The translations under genes were made by a program, and so were the position numbers. Below are positions 42,901-52,024 of a stretch of 64,000 nucleotides of DNA, in pieces; within the stretch, counting starts at the first letter, position 1; each line of letters opens with the position of its first letter. The DNA lies in assembly GCF_008365375.1 (NCBI RefSeq), contig NZ_QOKW01000005.1:124001-188000 (forward strand), in the 5' to 3' direction. The DNA is from Roseomonas genomospecies 6. GTDB taxonomy: Bacteria > Pseudomonadota > Alphaproteobacteria > Azospirillales > Azospirillaceae. The notes below the pieces were generated by a model that was not told the origin of the DNA, made no database searches, and was given only the letters and a program-made list of their open reading frames with translations.

Positions 42901-43227
42901 GCGCGCGATGAAGCAGGCCCCCTTGGGCGCCCGCCGCTTGCCCAGCGTCAGCAGCCGCGACAGCCGCGCGTAGGCCGCCCGGTCGGTGGGGTAGGCGAGC
43001 AGGCTGTCCGCGTCGGTCAGGTCCAGCCGGCAGCCGACGATCAGGCGCAGGCCATGCTTGCGGGCGGCGGCGTGCGCCTGCACCACCCCGGCCAGCGAGT
43101 TTCGGTCGGTCACCGCGATGGCGGCGTGGCCGAGCGCCGCGGCGGTCAGGGCCAGCTCGTCCGGGTGGGACGCGCCCTCCAGGAAGGTGAAGCTGGTGGA
43201 GACCTGGAGTTCGGCGTAGGGGGTCAT
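39916..43227 (-). CDS. dnaE2: Error-prone DNA polymerase III alpha-type subunit
   Basis: A 1103-aa polymerase of the SOS mutasome. PHP domain at the start (MTPYAELQVSTSFTFLEGAS, AIAVTDRNSLAGVVQAHAAA). Polymerase active-site aspartates in EPPDIDVDF (about 380) and LKVDVLALGML (about 530). Finger and tau-binding regions follow, and an OB-fold near the end (GTRLTVAGLALVRQRPGSAE). Residues about 801-837 are an in-frame insertion encoded by a GC-rich palindromic element (SPPGRGEGEGD, PTLSPGGRG). It starts 10 bp after imuB, so both are one SOS operon. It should synthesise across lesions with ImuA and ImuB. Confidence 0.94.
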   Translation of the reverse strand: MTPYAELQVSTSFTFLEGASHPDELALTAAALGHAAIAVTDRNSLAGVVQAHAAARKHGLRLIVGCRLDLTDADSLLAYPTDRAAYARLSRLLTLGKRRAPKGACFIARADVLDHAEGMLFLLVPPDRRDPAFAHALRGWRNDLGKRLHLAASHRYRGDDQRRLSWLAGLAEAERVPLVATNDVLYHSPARRPLADVMTCIRTGTTIDGTGGEGAGWRLSANAERHLKAGVEMARLFRRHPEAVARTVEIAGACRFSLEELRYEYPDEVAEDGRSPQETLTGLTWTGAARRYPDGVPETVTKALHHELSLIGQLGYAPYFLTVHDIVRHARSRGILCQGRGSAANSAVCYCLGITEIDPARFDLLFERFISAARNEPPDIDVDFEHERREEVIQYIYGKYGRERAGLTATVIRYRARGAIREVGKAMGLSADLVARLSGSVWGWSRHGVDEERARQYGFDPDDPRLRRTLELAQELIGFPRHLSQHVGGFVITRGPLSDLCPVANAAMEGRTTIEWDKDDIDALGILKVDVLALGMLTCLHRGFDLLERHYGRSLTLAAVPQEDPATYDMLCRADSLGVFQVESRAQMSMLPRLRPKTFYDLVIEVAIVRPGPIQGDMVHPYLRRRTGEERVTYPSPELERVLKKTLGVPLFQEQAMKIAIVGAGFSPEDADRLRRAMATFRKTGLVHTFRDRFIEGMVERNYDRAFAERCFQQIEGFGEYGFPESHAASFALLAYVSAWMKCHHPDVFAAALLNSQPMGFYAPAQIVRDAREHGVTVLPPDVNRSDWDCTLEPLSKTGTHTLSPPGRGEGEGDALVPDVPEPRSPLTPTLSPGGRGSIGNIRHALRLGLRLVRGMDEEDARRLVLCRGAGYRDPYDLWRRARMPVAGLERLARADAFRSVGLDRRAALWAVKALGAQPLPLFAGLADSAQREPETLLPTMALGEHVVMDYGSLCLSLKAHPMALLRDGFAGVVPAERLGSVRAGTRLTVAGLALVRQRPGSAEGVVFITLEDETGIANLVIMPDMFETFRKAILGARLIAATGRVERTGKPNPEGGEVIHLRVERLTDLTHRLRDLTDPDASTGPSTAASAAAVFPEGRNFR
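40713..40823. repeat. GC-rich palindromic element C, inside dnaE2
   Basis: Arms CCCTCTCCCCCCCGGGGAG and TTGGGGTGAGGGGG (40716-40752) are mirrored by CCCCCTCACCCTCCCCTCTC and GGGGGGGAGAGGG (40788-40823). The element length keeps the dnaE2 frame open and encodes a Pro/Gly/Arg-rich insert between conserved parts of the protein. Confidence 0.78.
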
Positions 43228-43237
43228 GGCGGCCCCG

Positions 43238-44896
43238 TTATCCGAAGAAGCCGTGCAGGAACCACAGCGCCTTCACGCCGGGCCGGTACAATCCCTGGCG
43301 GAAGACCCAAAAGCGGCGGCCCGCCTCGTCCTCGACGCGGTAATAATCACGGGGCTTTCCGTCGCGCCGCCACCATTCGGCCTCGATCCGCTCCGGCCCG
43401 TCGGCGAGGCGGATGCGATGCTGGACGCCGCGCCAGCGGAACATCACCGGCGGGTCGTCAGGAACCGGAGCCATCGCCTCGATGGGCTCCGGCGGGGCGA
43501 GCAGCCGCACCGGGCGGGGACGGTCGGCGGGCCACAGGGAACCGCCAAGGAAACCGCCAAGTGCATCGGCGAAGGCCGGGGCGGGGGCCACGCTGCGCTC
43601 CGGCAGCCAGCTTTGCCGCGGGACCAGCCGCAGCACCGCCCGCTCTCCCAGCCGGTTGCCCAGCCGGTCCACCAGCTCGCCCAGCTCCGGCTGCCCGTCC
43701 GCCCCTCCACCCGCCCCTCCAACCGATGCGCCGTCCAGCGCGGCTTGCGCGGCGGAGAGCGGCCCGGCCTCGGTGGCCGACAGCACCATCAGTTCCAAAC
43801 CGGGGCCGGGCTCCACCCGGTCGAGCGTCTGGGCGAACAGCCGCATCAGCGCGTCCGGGCGGCGCACCGGGCGGCTGGTGCCGATGGCCAGCGTCTGAGG
43901 GGCGTCCTCCAGCCGGCGGTCCACCCGGTGCAGGTCCAGCAGCAGGCGGCGGGCACCCTCGCCGCTCCGCTCCAGCCCGGCGCAGAGGAGGGTCAGCAGG
44001 CGGCGCAGCGCCTCGGCGATGGCTTCGGCGGTGGTAACCGGCTCGGGCAGGGCGAAGCGGACGCTGTGCGGCGGCACCGGCAGGCGGGGAGACAGCGGTT
44101 CGTCCAGCCGCCCGTAGGCCTGATCGAGCCGCCGCAGCAGCTCCGGCCCGAAGCGGGCGGCCAGCGTGGCGCGGGGGATGGCGTGCAGGTCCCCGATCCG
44201 CCGCAAACCCATCGCGACCAGCCCGTCCACGGTGGCGGCGGGCAGGCGCAACGCGGCGACGGGGAGGGGGGAGAGGGCCAGAGAGGGGAAACCCTTGCCC
44301 CCACCCCAGCCCTCCCCCGCTGCGCAGGGGAGGGAGCTTTCTGTCCCTCCCCTGCGCAGCGGGGGAGGGAGGGACCCGCGAAGCGGGAGGGTGGGGGTGT
44401 TCGCACCAAACCGCGCCAGCGCCCAGGCCGCCGCGGGGGTGTCGGCCACCGCGACCCGCGACTCGAAGCCCGCCGCGCCCAGACGGGCGGTCAGGTCGGC
44501 GGCCATGGCCTTCTCCCCGCCGAACAGATGGGCGCAGCCGGTGATGTCCAGAGCCACGCCGTCGGGGCCGTCCGGGGTGGTCCAGGGGGTGTAGCGCGTG
44601 CACCAGCCGGCGATCCGCTCCAGCAGGCGGGCATCCGACTCGGGGGCCGCGTCGAAGACGGCCAGACCGGGCTCGATGGCGCGGGCGTCGGCCAGACTCA
44701 TGCCGGGCCGCACCCCGGCCTCCTCCGCGGCGCGGTTGACGGCGGCCACGCCCAGCCGCCCGCGCTCCGCCAGGATGGCGGCCAGGGGATGGCCGCGCCG
44801 CTCCGGATGGCGCCGGCCGTGGGCGTCGGTGGGCAGGCGCGGCAGCCACAGGGACAGGATGCGCCGCGCCGTCCGTTCCGCCGTCCGTTCCGCCAT
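43238..44896 (-). CDS. imuB: ImuB, inactive Y-family polymerase-like protein
   Basis: 552 aa. The Y-family fold begins RILSLWLPRLPTD, with LAAVNR-type and GPDGVALDITGCAHLFGGE segments where catalytic carboxylates of DinB should be; these are not conserved, as expected for ImuB, which acts as the clamp-binding hub of the ImuA-ImuB-DnaE2 complex. The carboxyl end (YYRVEDEAGRRFWVFRQGLY) is typical. Residues about 166-200 are an in-frame insert made by a palindromic element (TPTLPLRGSLPPPLRRGG, SSLPCAAGEGWGG). The start MAERTAER (44896) lies after the LexA box; an earlier start would overlap the box. Confidence 0.89.
   Translation of the reverse strand: MAERTAERTARRILSLWLPRLPTDAHGRRHPERRGHPLAAILAERGRLGVAAVNRAAEEAGVRPGMSLADARAIEPGLAVFDAAPESDARLLERIAGWCTRYTPWTTPDGPDGVALDITGCAHLFGGEKAMAADLTARLGAAGFESRVAVADTPAAAWALARFGANTPTLPLRGSLPPPLRRGGTESSLPCAAGEGWGGGKGFPSLALSPLPVAALRLPAATVDGLVAMGLRRIGDLHAIPRATLAARFGPELLRRLDQAYGRLDEPLSPRLPVPPHSVRFALPEPVTTAEAIAEALRRLLTLLCAGLERSGEGARRLLLDLHRVDRRLEDAPQTLAIGTSRPVRRPDALMRLFAQTLDRVEPGPGLELMVLSATEAGPLSAAQAALDGASVGGAGGGADGQPELGELVDRLGNRLGERAVLRLVPRQSWLPERSVAPAPAFADALGGFLGGSLWPADRPRPVRLLAPPEPIEAMAPVPDDPPVMFRWRGVQHRIRLADGPERIEAEWWRRDGKPRDYYRVEDEAGRRFWVFRQGLYRPGVKALWFLHGFFG
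44297..44398. repeat. GC-rich palindromic element D, inside imuB
   Basis: GCCCTCCCCCGCTGCGCAGG and GGAGGGA (from 44309) are mirrored by TCCCTCCCCTGCGCAGCGGG and GGAGGGA (from 44344). The outer parts CCCCCACCCC and GGGTGGGGGTG also pair. The imuB frame stays open through the element. Confidence 0.78.
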
Positions 44897-44940
44897 GCCC
44901 ACCCTCCCTTCACCGTTCGCTTCGCAAGCCGCTTTTATTC

Positions 44941-44955
44941 GAACAAAACAAGAAC
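44941..44955. promoter_or_regulatory. LexA (SOS) box upstream of imuB-dnaE2
   Basis: GAAC-AAAACAA-GAAC, a second GTTC-N7-GTTC operator, 45 bp before the imuB start codon. Confidence 0.86.
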
Positions 44956-45065
44956 ATTCTAGCGGCAAAAGCCAGCGGGCGGGAGTCCCCTTATGGCCTC
45001 ACCAAGAAGAGGGAACTGGGGAAGAGGGCCTTGTCCCGCCCCCGTGGGGCACGACATTGGTTGGT

Positions 45066-45605
45066 ATGACACCGATCCGCCCAACCGCACGCCCCATTGC
45101 CGCGCTGTTGCCCGTCGCCGCCACGTTTGCCGCGCTCGCGCTGGGGGCCTGCGCGGCGGAGGTGCGCGACGACATGCCGGGGCGTGCCCAGGCGGCACCG
45201 CCGGTGGCCGCGCAAGGCGGCGGGTTGAAGACCCTGCGGCAGATCCAGGCGGAGGAGAACGCCCGCCAAGCCCCCGCGCAGCAGCCTCCGCCCGCCCCGC
45301 CGCAGAAACTCTCCGACGCGTCGCAGGCGCCCGGCCAGCCGCCGCCCAACCAGCCGCCGATCCGCCGCCGCGGCAGCTCGTCTCCGCCGCCCCCGCCCAT
45401 CGACCAGCCGGCCACGCCGTCCCTGCCGCCTCCCGGCTCCACCGAGGCGCTGACCAACCGCGCCAAGCGCGACCTGATGAGCCCGGAGGTCGACCGGATG
45501 CGCACCGACGACGCGCTGGGCCGGCTCGACCCCCTGCAGCAGCGCGAGCTGTTCCGCAAGCAGCAGGATCTCCGCCAGTACGGCCCCGGCCCCCTGGGTT
45601 ATTAG
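45066..45605 (+). CDS. Proline-rich lipoprotein, 179 aa
   Basis: The signal peptide ends ATFAALALGACAAEV with a lipobox LGAC. The mature part is proline/glutamine-rich and mostly disordered (QQPPPAPPQKL, QPPPNQPPIRRRGSS, SLPPPGST), ending in a charged helix (MRTDDALGRLDPLQQRELFR). Probably a periplasmic-facing lipoprotein spanning or contacting the wall. Start at 45066 (GGT-ATG; weak RBS). Not recognised. Confidence 0.7.
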   Translation: MTPIRPTARPIAALLPVAATFAALALGACAAEVRDDMPGRAQAAPPVAAQGGGLKTLRQIQAEENARQAPAQQPPPAPPQKLSDASQAPGQPPPNQPPIRRRGSSSPPPPPIDQPATPSLPPPGSTEALTNRAKRDLMSPEVDRMRTDDALGRLDPLQQRELFRKQQDLRQYGPGPLGY

Positions 45606-45695
45606 TTCCACGGCCTTGGTCACTTGACCCCACTCCGCTCAACCGCCATACCGGCCCGGTGCCGCGCAAAAGGGACGGCGGGAAAGGGGTAGGGC

Positions 45696-46274
45696 ATGGT
45701 GGCGATCCGGTCGGTTCTTCTGGCGCTCCTTTTGGCCGGCGTTTGGCTGACCAGCGCCGGTGCCGCGCCCGCGCTGGCGCGGATGACGGTGACCGGGCCG
45801 TTCGGCACCGGCCTGACCGAACCCGTGTGGGTGCTGCAGCACCTGTTGGGCTTCCTCGCCATCGGGCTGTGGAGCGGACAGAACGGCGCCGCCGCCGTCT
45901 GGCAGCTTCCGGTGGCGGCGCTGACGGCGGTGCTGTCCGCCGGATTGGCCGCGCAGATCGGTATAAAGCTGCCCTACGCCGCGGAGGGGCTGTCGGCGTC
46001 GCTGATCCTGATGGGGGGGCTGGTCGCTCTGGGGCTGCGGGCGCCGCTGGCTCTGGGGGTGCTGACGGTCGCCGCGGCGGGGGCCTTCCACGGCTATGTG
46101 CATATGGGCGGACCGCTGTTCTGGGCGGGGCTGTCGTCCGGCGTGCTTCTGGTCATCCTCGCCGGGCTGGGCCTGTCGGCGGCGCTGGGGCAGGCGGCGT
46201 CGGGCCGCGTGGTGCAAATGTGTGGCGGCGCGGTAGCACTTGCCGGGGTTCTTGATCTCGCGGGCGTCTTTTAG
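45696..46274 (+). CDS. HupE/UreJ family membrane protein
   Basis: 192 aa with six or seven hydrophobic segments and a cleavable-looking amino end (LLALLLAGVWLTSAGAAPAL). The family pattern is recognisable in VWVLQHLLGFLAIGLWSGQ, LPVAALTAVLSAGLAAQIG and GAFHGYVHMGG. HupE/UreJ proteins are implicated in nickel entry for hydrogenase or urease. No hydrogenase or urease genes are visible here, so the substrate is uncertain. Confidence 0.82.
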   Translation: MVAIRSVLLALLLAGVWLTSAGAAPALARMTVTGPFGTGLTEPVWVLQHLLGFLAIGLWSGQNGAAAVWQLPVAALTAVLSAGLAAQIGIKLPYAAEGLSASLILMGGLVALGLRAPLALGVLTVAAAGAFHGYVHMGGPLFWAGLSSGVLLVILAGLGLSAALGQAASGRVVQMCGGAVALAGVLDLAGVF

Positions 46275-46380
46275 GCCCCTCATGCCTTGAAAATGACCGA
46301 GTGCGGGTATTCTTGTAAGGGCGTGTCCAACATGGGCCGCCCATGATCCATACCGCCGGGGCGGCTGGCCAGACGAAAAG

Positions 46381-47508
46381 GTGGACCCGCCGGTGCCGCG
46401 CGCAGCAGCCAACCCCCGCCTTTCCCCCGATGGCCACGCTGATGGCCAGGACGGCCACCCCTTCGGCCGCCGCCATCTTCTGGCCGGTGCCGCGGGGGCC
46501 GCTCTGCTGGGGCTTCTGCCGCGGGGGGCGTGGGCGCAGGACATCCGCTATTTCCGGATCGGCACGGGCACCACGTCGGGAACCTATTTTCCGATCGGCG
46601 GGCTGATCGCCAACGCCATCTCCAACCCGCCCGGCTCCCGTCCCTGCGACCGCGGGGGAAGCTGCGGCGTGCCGGGGCTGATCGCGGTGGCGCAGGCCAC
46701 GCTCGGCTCGGTGGAGAACATCGAACTGCTGCGCTCCGGCGCGGTGGAGGCCGGATTGTCCCAGGCCGACATCGCCTATTGGGCCTACACCGGCTCCGGC
46801 ATCTTCCAGGGCAAGGCGCCCTTCGAGGGGTTGCGCTCCATCGGCATGCTCTACGCGGAGGCGGTCCAGCTCGTCGTGCGCGCCGACAGCGACCTGCACG
46901 GCGTGGCCGACCTGAAGGGCAAGGCCGTCTCGCTGGGTGAGGAGGGGTCCGGCGTGCTGGTGGAGGCGCGGATGATCCTCGACGCCTTCGGCGTGAAGGA
47001 GGCGGAGCTGCGCCCTCCCGCCTATCTGAAGCCCGGCACCGCGGCGGACCGTCTGGCCAAGAAGGAGTTGGACGCCTTCTTCATGGTCGGCGGCTTTCCG
47101 GTCGCGGCGGTCGCCGACGTGGCGAACCGCGAACCGATCCGCCTGATCCCTCTGGACGGCGAGACCGCCGACCGGCTGCGCGCCAGCCAGCGCTTCTACA
47201 TGGTCCAGACCATTCCCGCCGACACCTACCCCGGCGTTCCGGAAATCCGCACGCTGGGGGTGGGTGCGGAACTGCTGGTCCGCGCCGACCGCGACCCCGG
47301 CCTGATCCATGGGATCACCAGGGCGCTGTGGCACGAGAACACCCGCCGCCTGCTGATCGAGGGCCACCCCAAGGGGCGCAGCTTCGACGCCACGAAGGCG
47401 GTCGCCAACGTCTCCGTCCCGCTGCATCCGGGGGCCGAGCGCTACTACCGCGAGGTCGGGCTGATCGGCAACGCCGCCAACGAGCCGACGGGCGGGGCGT
47501 CGCCCTGA
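46381..47508 (+). CDS. TAXI-family TRAP transporter solute-binding protein
   Basis: About 375 aa. A twin-arginine-like signal (GRRHLLAGAAGAALLGLLPR then GAWAQ) is followed by FRIGTGTTSGTYFPIGGLIA, the TAXI signature, and LGSVENIELLRSGAVEAGLS and ADLKGKAVSLGEEGSGVLV. The start is uncertain: GTG at 46381 is the first in-frame candidate and leaves a 28-residue pre-signal region. No TRAP membrane subunits are adjacent, so it either serves distant DctQM-type genes or has become an orphan sensor. Confidence 0.85.
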   Translation: MDPPVPRAAANPRLSPDGHADGQDGHPFGRRHLLAGAAGAALLGLLPRGAWAQDIRYFRIGTGTTSGTYFPIGGLIANAISNPPGSRPCDRGGSCGVPGLIAVAQATLGSVENIELLRSGAVEAGLSQADIAYWAYTGSGIFQGKAPFEGLRSIGMLYAEAVQLVVRADSDLHGVADLKGKAVSLGEEGSGVLVEARMILDAFGVKEAELRPPAYLKPGTAADRLAKKELDAFFMVGGFPVAAVADVANREPIRLIPLDGETADRLRASQRFYMVQTIPADTYPGVPEIRTLGVGAELLVRADRDPGLIHGITRALWHENTRRLLIEGHPKGRSFDATKAVANVSVPLHPGAERYYREVGLIGNAANEPTGGASP

Positions 47509-47515
47509 TCTCTCC

Positions 47516-48175
47516 TCAGAGGCTCCGTTCGTCGGCGTAGATGTCCCACGGCTCGGCCTTGGCGGCCTCCACCCACTCCGTCATGGCCGGCAGGTCCATC
47601 ACCGCCCGCGCGTAGTCGCCGCACAGCCCGTCCATCTCCACCCCGTAGGTGAGGAACCGCGTCACCACCGGCGCGTACATGGCGTCGGCGATGGAGAAGT
47701 CTCCGAACAGGTAGGGGCCGCCCGCCCCGAAGCGGGCGCGCGTGTCGCGCCACAGGTCGAAGACGCGGGCGATGTCGGCCCCGCTCTCCGCGTTGCGGCC
47801 GACGCCGGGGCGGAAGGCCTTCAGGTCCATGGACATGTGGGTGCGCAGGGCGACGAAGCCCGAATGCATCTCCGCGGAGACCGACCGCGCCACGGCGCGG
47901 GCGTGGGCGTCCGCGGGCCAGAGGGCGGCGTCGGGGAAGGTCTCCGCCAGATACTCGCAGATCGCCAGCGAATCCCAGATCACCCGGTCGCCGTGCCGCA
48001 GGCAGGGCACGCGGCCCGACGGCGAGTGCTCCGCGATGCGCGCCGCGGTGTCGGGCTGGCGCAGCGGGATCACGATCTCCCGGAACGGCCGGCCGGTCCG
48101 CTTCAGCGCTAGCCAGGGCCGCAGTGACCAGGAAGAGAAGGCTTTGTTGCCGATGACCAGCGTCAGGTCGTCCAT
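47516..48175 (-). CDS. Glutathione S-transferase family protein
   Basis: 219 aa. VIGNKAFSSWSLRPWLALKR (Ser-Ser-Trp-S active site, as in zeta/YfcF-like GSTs), PSGRVPCLRHGDRVIWDSLA in the thioredoxin half, and YLFGDFSIADAMYAPV in the helical half. Likely a glutathione-dependent detoxification or isomerase-type enzyme. Start at 48175. Third GST of this window; the three are not close copies. Confidence 0.88.
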   Translation of the reverse strand: MDDLTLVIGNKAFSSWSLRPWLALKRTGRPFREIVIPLRQPDTAARIAEHSPSGRVPCLRHGDRVIWDSLAICEYLAETFPDAALWPADAHARAVARSVSAEMHSGFVALRTHMSMDLKAFRPGVGRNAESGADIARVFDLWRDTRARFGAGGPYLFGDFSIADAMYAPVVTRFLTYGVEMDGLCGDYARAVMDLPAMTEWVEAAKAEPWDIYADERSL

Positions 48176-48336
48176 GGGTGCGTCTCGGTTGCGATGGGAG
48201 GGGGTGGCGAAGGAGAGGTGCGGAGCATGCCTGCCCCACGCCCATCCGGCAAGCCGCCCCGCAATCCCCCTTTTCAGGAGCGCCCCGCCGCGCCATGCTT
48301 TTGGTACCCGTTCCGTTTTGACGAAGGACGCCCGTC

Positions 48337-49740
<1,404 letters not shown>

Positions 49741-49900
49741 CCGGCCGGTTCCGGCGATAAGCCGGTCCGACATCCGGCATATGGTTAAAATTGTCACTCC
49801 CGCGCGCGTCGCGGGGGTGGCGTGGCGATTCGGAAAGGACTAAAACCTTCGGGTAGGACCGGTGGACTCGGGTGCCGGCCGGGTTTTTGGAGGCGGAGTC

Positions 49901-50923
49901 ATGGCGCTGAAGGTTCGTGAGGATTATCGCACCCTCACCGGTCCGGAGAAGGCGGCCATTCTGATGCTGGCGCTGGGCGAGGAGCATTCGTCCAAGCTGT
50001 TCGCGATGATGGACGACGAGGAGATCAAGGAGCTGTCGCAGGTCATGGCGAACCTGGGCACGGTCTCCGCCAATCTGATCGAGCGCCTGTTCGTCGAGTT
50101 CGCGGAACAGATGTCGGCCACCGGCTCGCTGGTCGGCTCCTTCGACTCCACCGAACGCCTGCTGCTGAAGACGCTGCCGAAGGACAAGGTCGACTCCATC
50201 ATGGAGGAGATCCGCGGTCCCGCCGGCCGCACGATGTGGGACAAGCTGGCCAACGTCAACGAGTCGGTCCTGTCCAACTATCTGAAGAACGAGTACCCGC
50301 AGACCGTGGCGGTGGTTCTGTCCAAGATCCGCCCGGAACATGCGGGCCGCGTGCTGACCCAGTTGCCGGAAAGCTTCGCGATGGAGGTCATCATGCGCAT
50401 GCTGCGCATGGAGGCCGTGCAGAAGGAGGTTCTGGACGACGTGGAGCGCACGCTGCGCACCGAGTTCATGACCAACCTCGCCCGCACCAGCCGCCGCGAC
50501 AGCCACGAGATGCTGGCGGAAATCTTCAACGGCCTGGACCGCACGACCGAACACCGCTTCATGGCCGCCCTGGAGGAACGCAACCGCGACAGCGCCGAGC
50601 GCATCAAGTCGCTGATGTTCACCTTCGAGGACCTGTCCAAGCTCGACCCCTCCGGCGTCCAGGCCCTGCTGCGCAGCGTGGACAAGCAGAAGCTCGCCAC
50701 CGCCCTGAAGGGCGCGTCGGAAACGCTGAAGGACCTGTTCTTCTCCAACATGTCCGAACGCGCGGCAAAGATCCTGCGCGAGGACATGGCCGCCATGGGT
50801 CCCGTCCGCGTCCGCGAGGTGGACGAATCCCAGATGTACATGGTCCAACTCGCCAAGGATCTGGCGGCCCGCGGCGAAATCGTCATCTCCGAAGGCAGCG
50901 GCGAGAACGAGCTGATTTATTGA
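49901..50923 (+). CDS. fliG: Flagellar motor switch protein FliG
   Basis: 340 aa. Rotor protein linking the MS ring to the C ring and interacting with Mot[21 protein letters not shown] (FliG-N), [20 protein letters not shown] (EHPQ-like motif of FliG-M) and [20 protein letters not shown], with the charged torque helix region at the carboxyl end, identify it. Start MALKVRED follows GGAGGCGGAGTC. No other flagellar gene is next to it in the window, so it is a detached copy or the end of a cluster. A palindromic element follows. Confidence 0.93.
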   Translation: MALKVREDYRTLTGPEKAAILMLALGEEHSSKLFAMMDDEEIKELSQVMANLGTVSANLIERLFVEFAEQMSATGSLVGSFDSTERLLLKTLPKDKVDSIMEEIRGPAGRTMWDKLANVNESVLSNYLKNEYPQTVAVVLSKIRPEHAGRVLTQLPESFAMEVIMRMLRMEAVQKEVLDDVERTLRTEFMTNLARTSRRDSHEMLAEIFNGLDRTTEHRFMAALEERNRDSAERIKSLMFTFEDLSKLDPSGVQALLRSVDKQKLATALKGASETLKDLFFSNMSERAAKILREDMAAMGPVRVREVDESQMYMVQLAKDLAARGEIVISEGSGENELIY

Positions 50924-50940
50924 GCGGGTCTCTCCGCAGT

Positions 50941-51118
50941 GCCCCCACCCTCCCCATGCTGCCGCATGGGTCCCCTCCCTCCCCCGCTGCGCAGGGGAGG
51001 GCGTCCGGGCATGCAGAGTTCCCTCCCCTGCGAAGCTCTCGCGCAAACCAGAGGTTTGCGCTGACGCGGCAGGCGGACCCTTGGTCCGCCGAGAGCGGGG
51101 GAGGGTTAGGGAGGGGGC
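50941..51118. repeat. GC-rich palindromic element E (long form)
   Basis: The longest family copy: CCCCCACCCTCCCC and CCCTCCCTCCCCCGCTGCGC at the left, GGGGGAGGGTTAGGGAGGGG at the right (51097-51117), with inner hairpins CCCTCCCCTGCG and GCAGGGGAGGG. Lies between fliG and the DUF2442 gene and may terminate fliG. Confidence 0.75.
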
Positions 51119-51176
51119 AAGCCGATGCTGGCGCTTTCATTGCGGAAGCATCGGGCGCGGTTCCTGGAGGAATGGC

Positions 51177-51455
51177 ATGGCTTTTTCGGCACCCAAGGTT
51201 GATCTGCGCATCAAGTCCGTGTTGCTCGATGACGAGCGGCTGACGGTTGACCTGATGGATGGGCGGTCCATCGCCGTGCCGCTCGCTTGGTATCCCCGCT
51301 TGTTCGATGCCACGCCGGAGCAGCGCCGGAATTGGGAGATCGCCGGGGGCGGCTACGGCATCCACTGGCCCGATGTGGATGAGGACCTCAGCACCGAAGG
51401 GCTTCTGCGCGGGGCACCCGCTCCCCGAACATTGCACCTTTCCGCGACGAACTGA
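51177..51455 (+). CDS. DUF2442 domain protein
   Basis: 92 aa with the family pattern DERLTVDLMDGRSIAVPLAW, then YPRLFDATPEQRRNWEIAGG and YGIHWPDVDEDLSTEGLLRG, a match to DUF2442, a small fold also found with toxin-antitoxin-like DUF4160 partners. No DUF4160 gene is adjacent here. The start at 51177 has GGAGG six bases upstream. Probably cytoplasmic. Confidence 0.88.
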   Translation: MAFSAPKVDLRIKSVLLDDERLTVDLMDGRSIAVPLAWYPRLFDATPEQRRNWEIAGGGYGIHWPDVDEDLSTEGLLRGAPAPRTLHLSATN

Positions 51456-51574
51456 CCGATCGATCCGGTTGCGAAACGCTTGCCTGTCCGGGCCGGGTTG
51501 AGGGACACTCGTTCGCCGCGCGCGCCTGGAACGGGGGTCTTCAGGGGCAAGAAGCGCGGCATGCGGGGGGAAAC

Positions 51575-52024
51575 ATGGCACGCAACCTGAAGGCGCTCGG
51601 CCTGTGGCGCACGGCCTTGATCGCCAGCGTCCGGCAGGATGGGCCGGACCTGTCGGCGCGGCAGATGGCGATTATGCTCCAGGTCTATCTGACCGATCCG
51701 CCCCACACCGTGCGCGGGCTGGCGGCGACGCTGAACATCTCGAAACCAGCGGTGACCCGCGCGCTCGACCGGCTGTCGCTGCTGGGCTTCATCAAGCGCA
51801 AGCGCGACGCGGAGGACAAGCGCAGCGTGCTCGTCCAGCGCACCGTGAAGGGCAGCGTCTTCCTGTCCGACTTCGCCGAACTCGTCGTCGCGGCGGGCGC
51901 CGTGGCGCCGGAGGACATGGCCGTCATCCGCGCCGAGGAGGAGGTGGCCGCCGCCGCCAAGGCGCGGCTGGAGGCGCAGATGAACGCCTCCAACAGCCTA
52001 ACGGTCCCGAGCGAAGCGGCCTAA
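51575..52024 (+). CDS. MarR-family transcriptional regulator
   Basis: 149 aa winged-helix protein: DLSARQMAIMLQVYLTDPPH, then TVRGLAATLNISKPAVTRAL (recognition helix), DRLSLLGFIKRKRDAEDKRS (wing with D-x-R-S). Dimerisation helices at both ends. It likely represses a nearby gene in response to a phenolic or oxidant ligand. It overlaps the convergent GhrA-like gene by 4 bp. Start at 51575 follows GGGGGGAAAC. Confidence 0.87.
   Translation: MARNLKALGLWRTALIASVRQDGPDLSARQMAIMLQVYLTDPPHTVRGLAATLNISKPAVTRALDRLSLLGFIKRKRDAEDKRSVLVQRTVKGSVFLSDFAELVVAAGAVAPEDMAVIRAEEEVAAAAKARLEAQMNASNSLTVPSEAA

Noticed and set aside
51177-51455. Toxin-antitoxin pair with DUF2442
   Set aside because: No adjacent DUF4160-type partner gene was found on either side.
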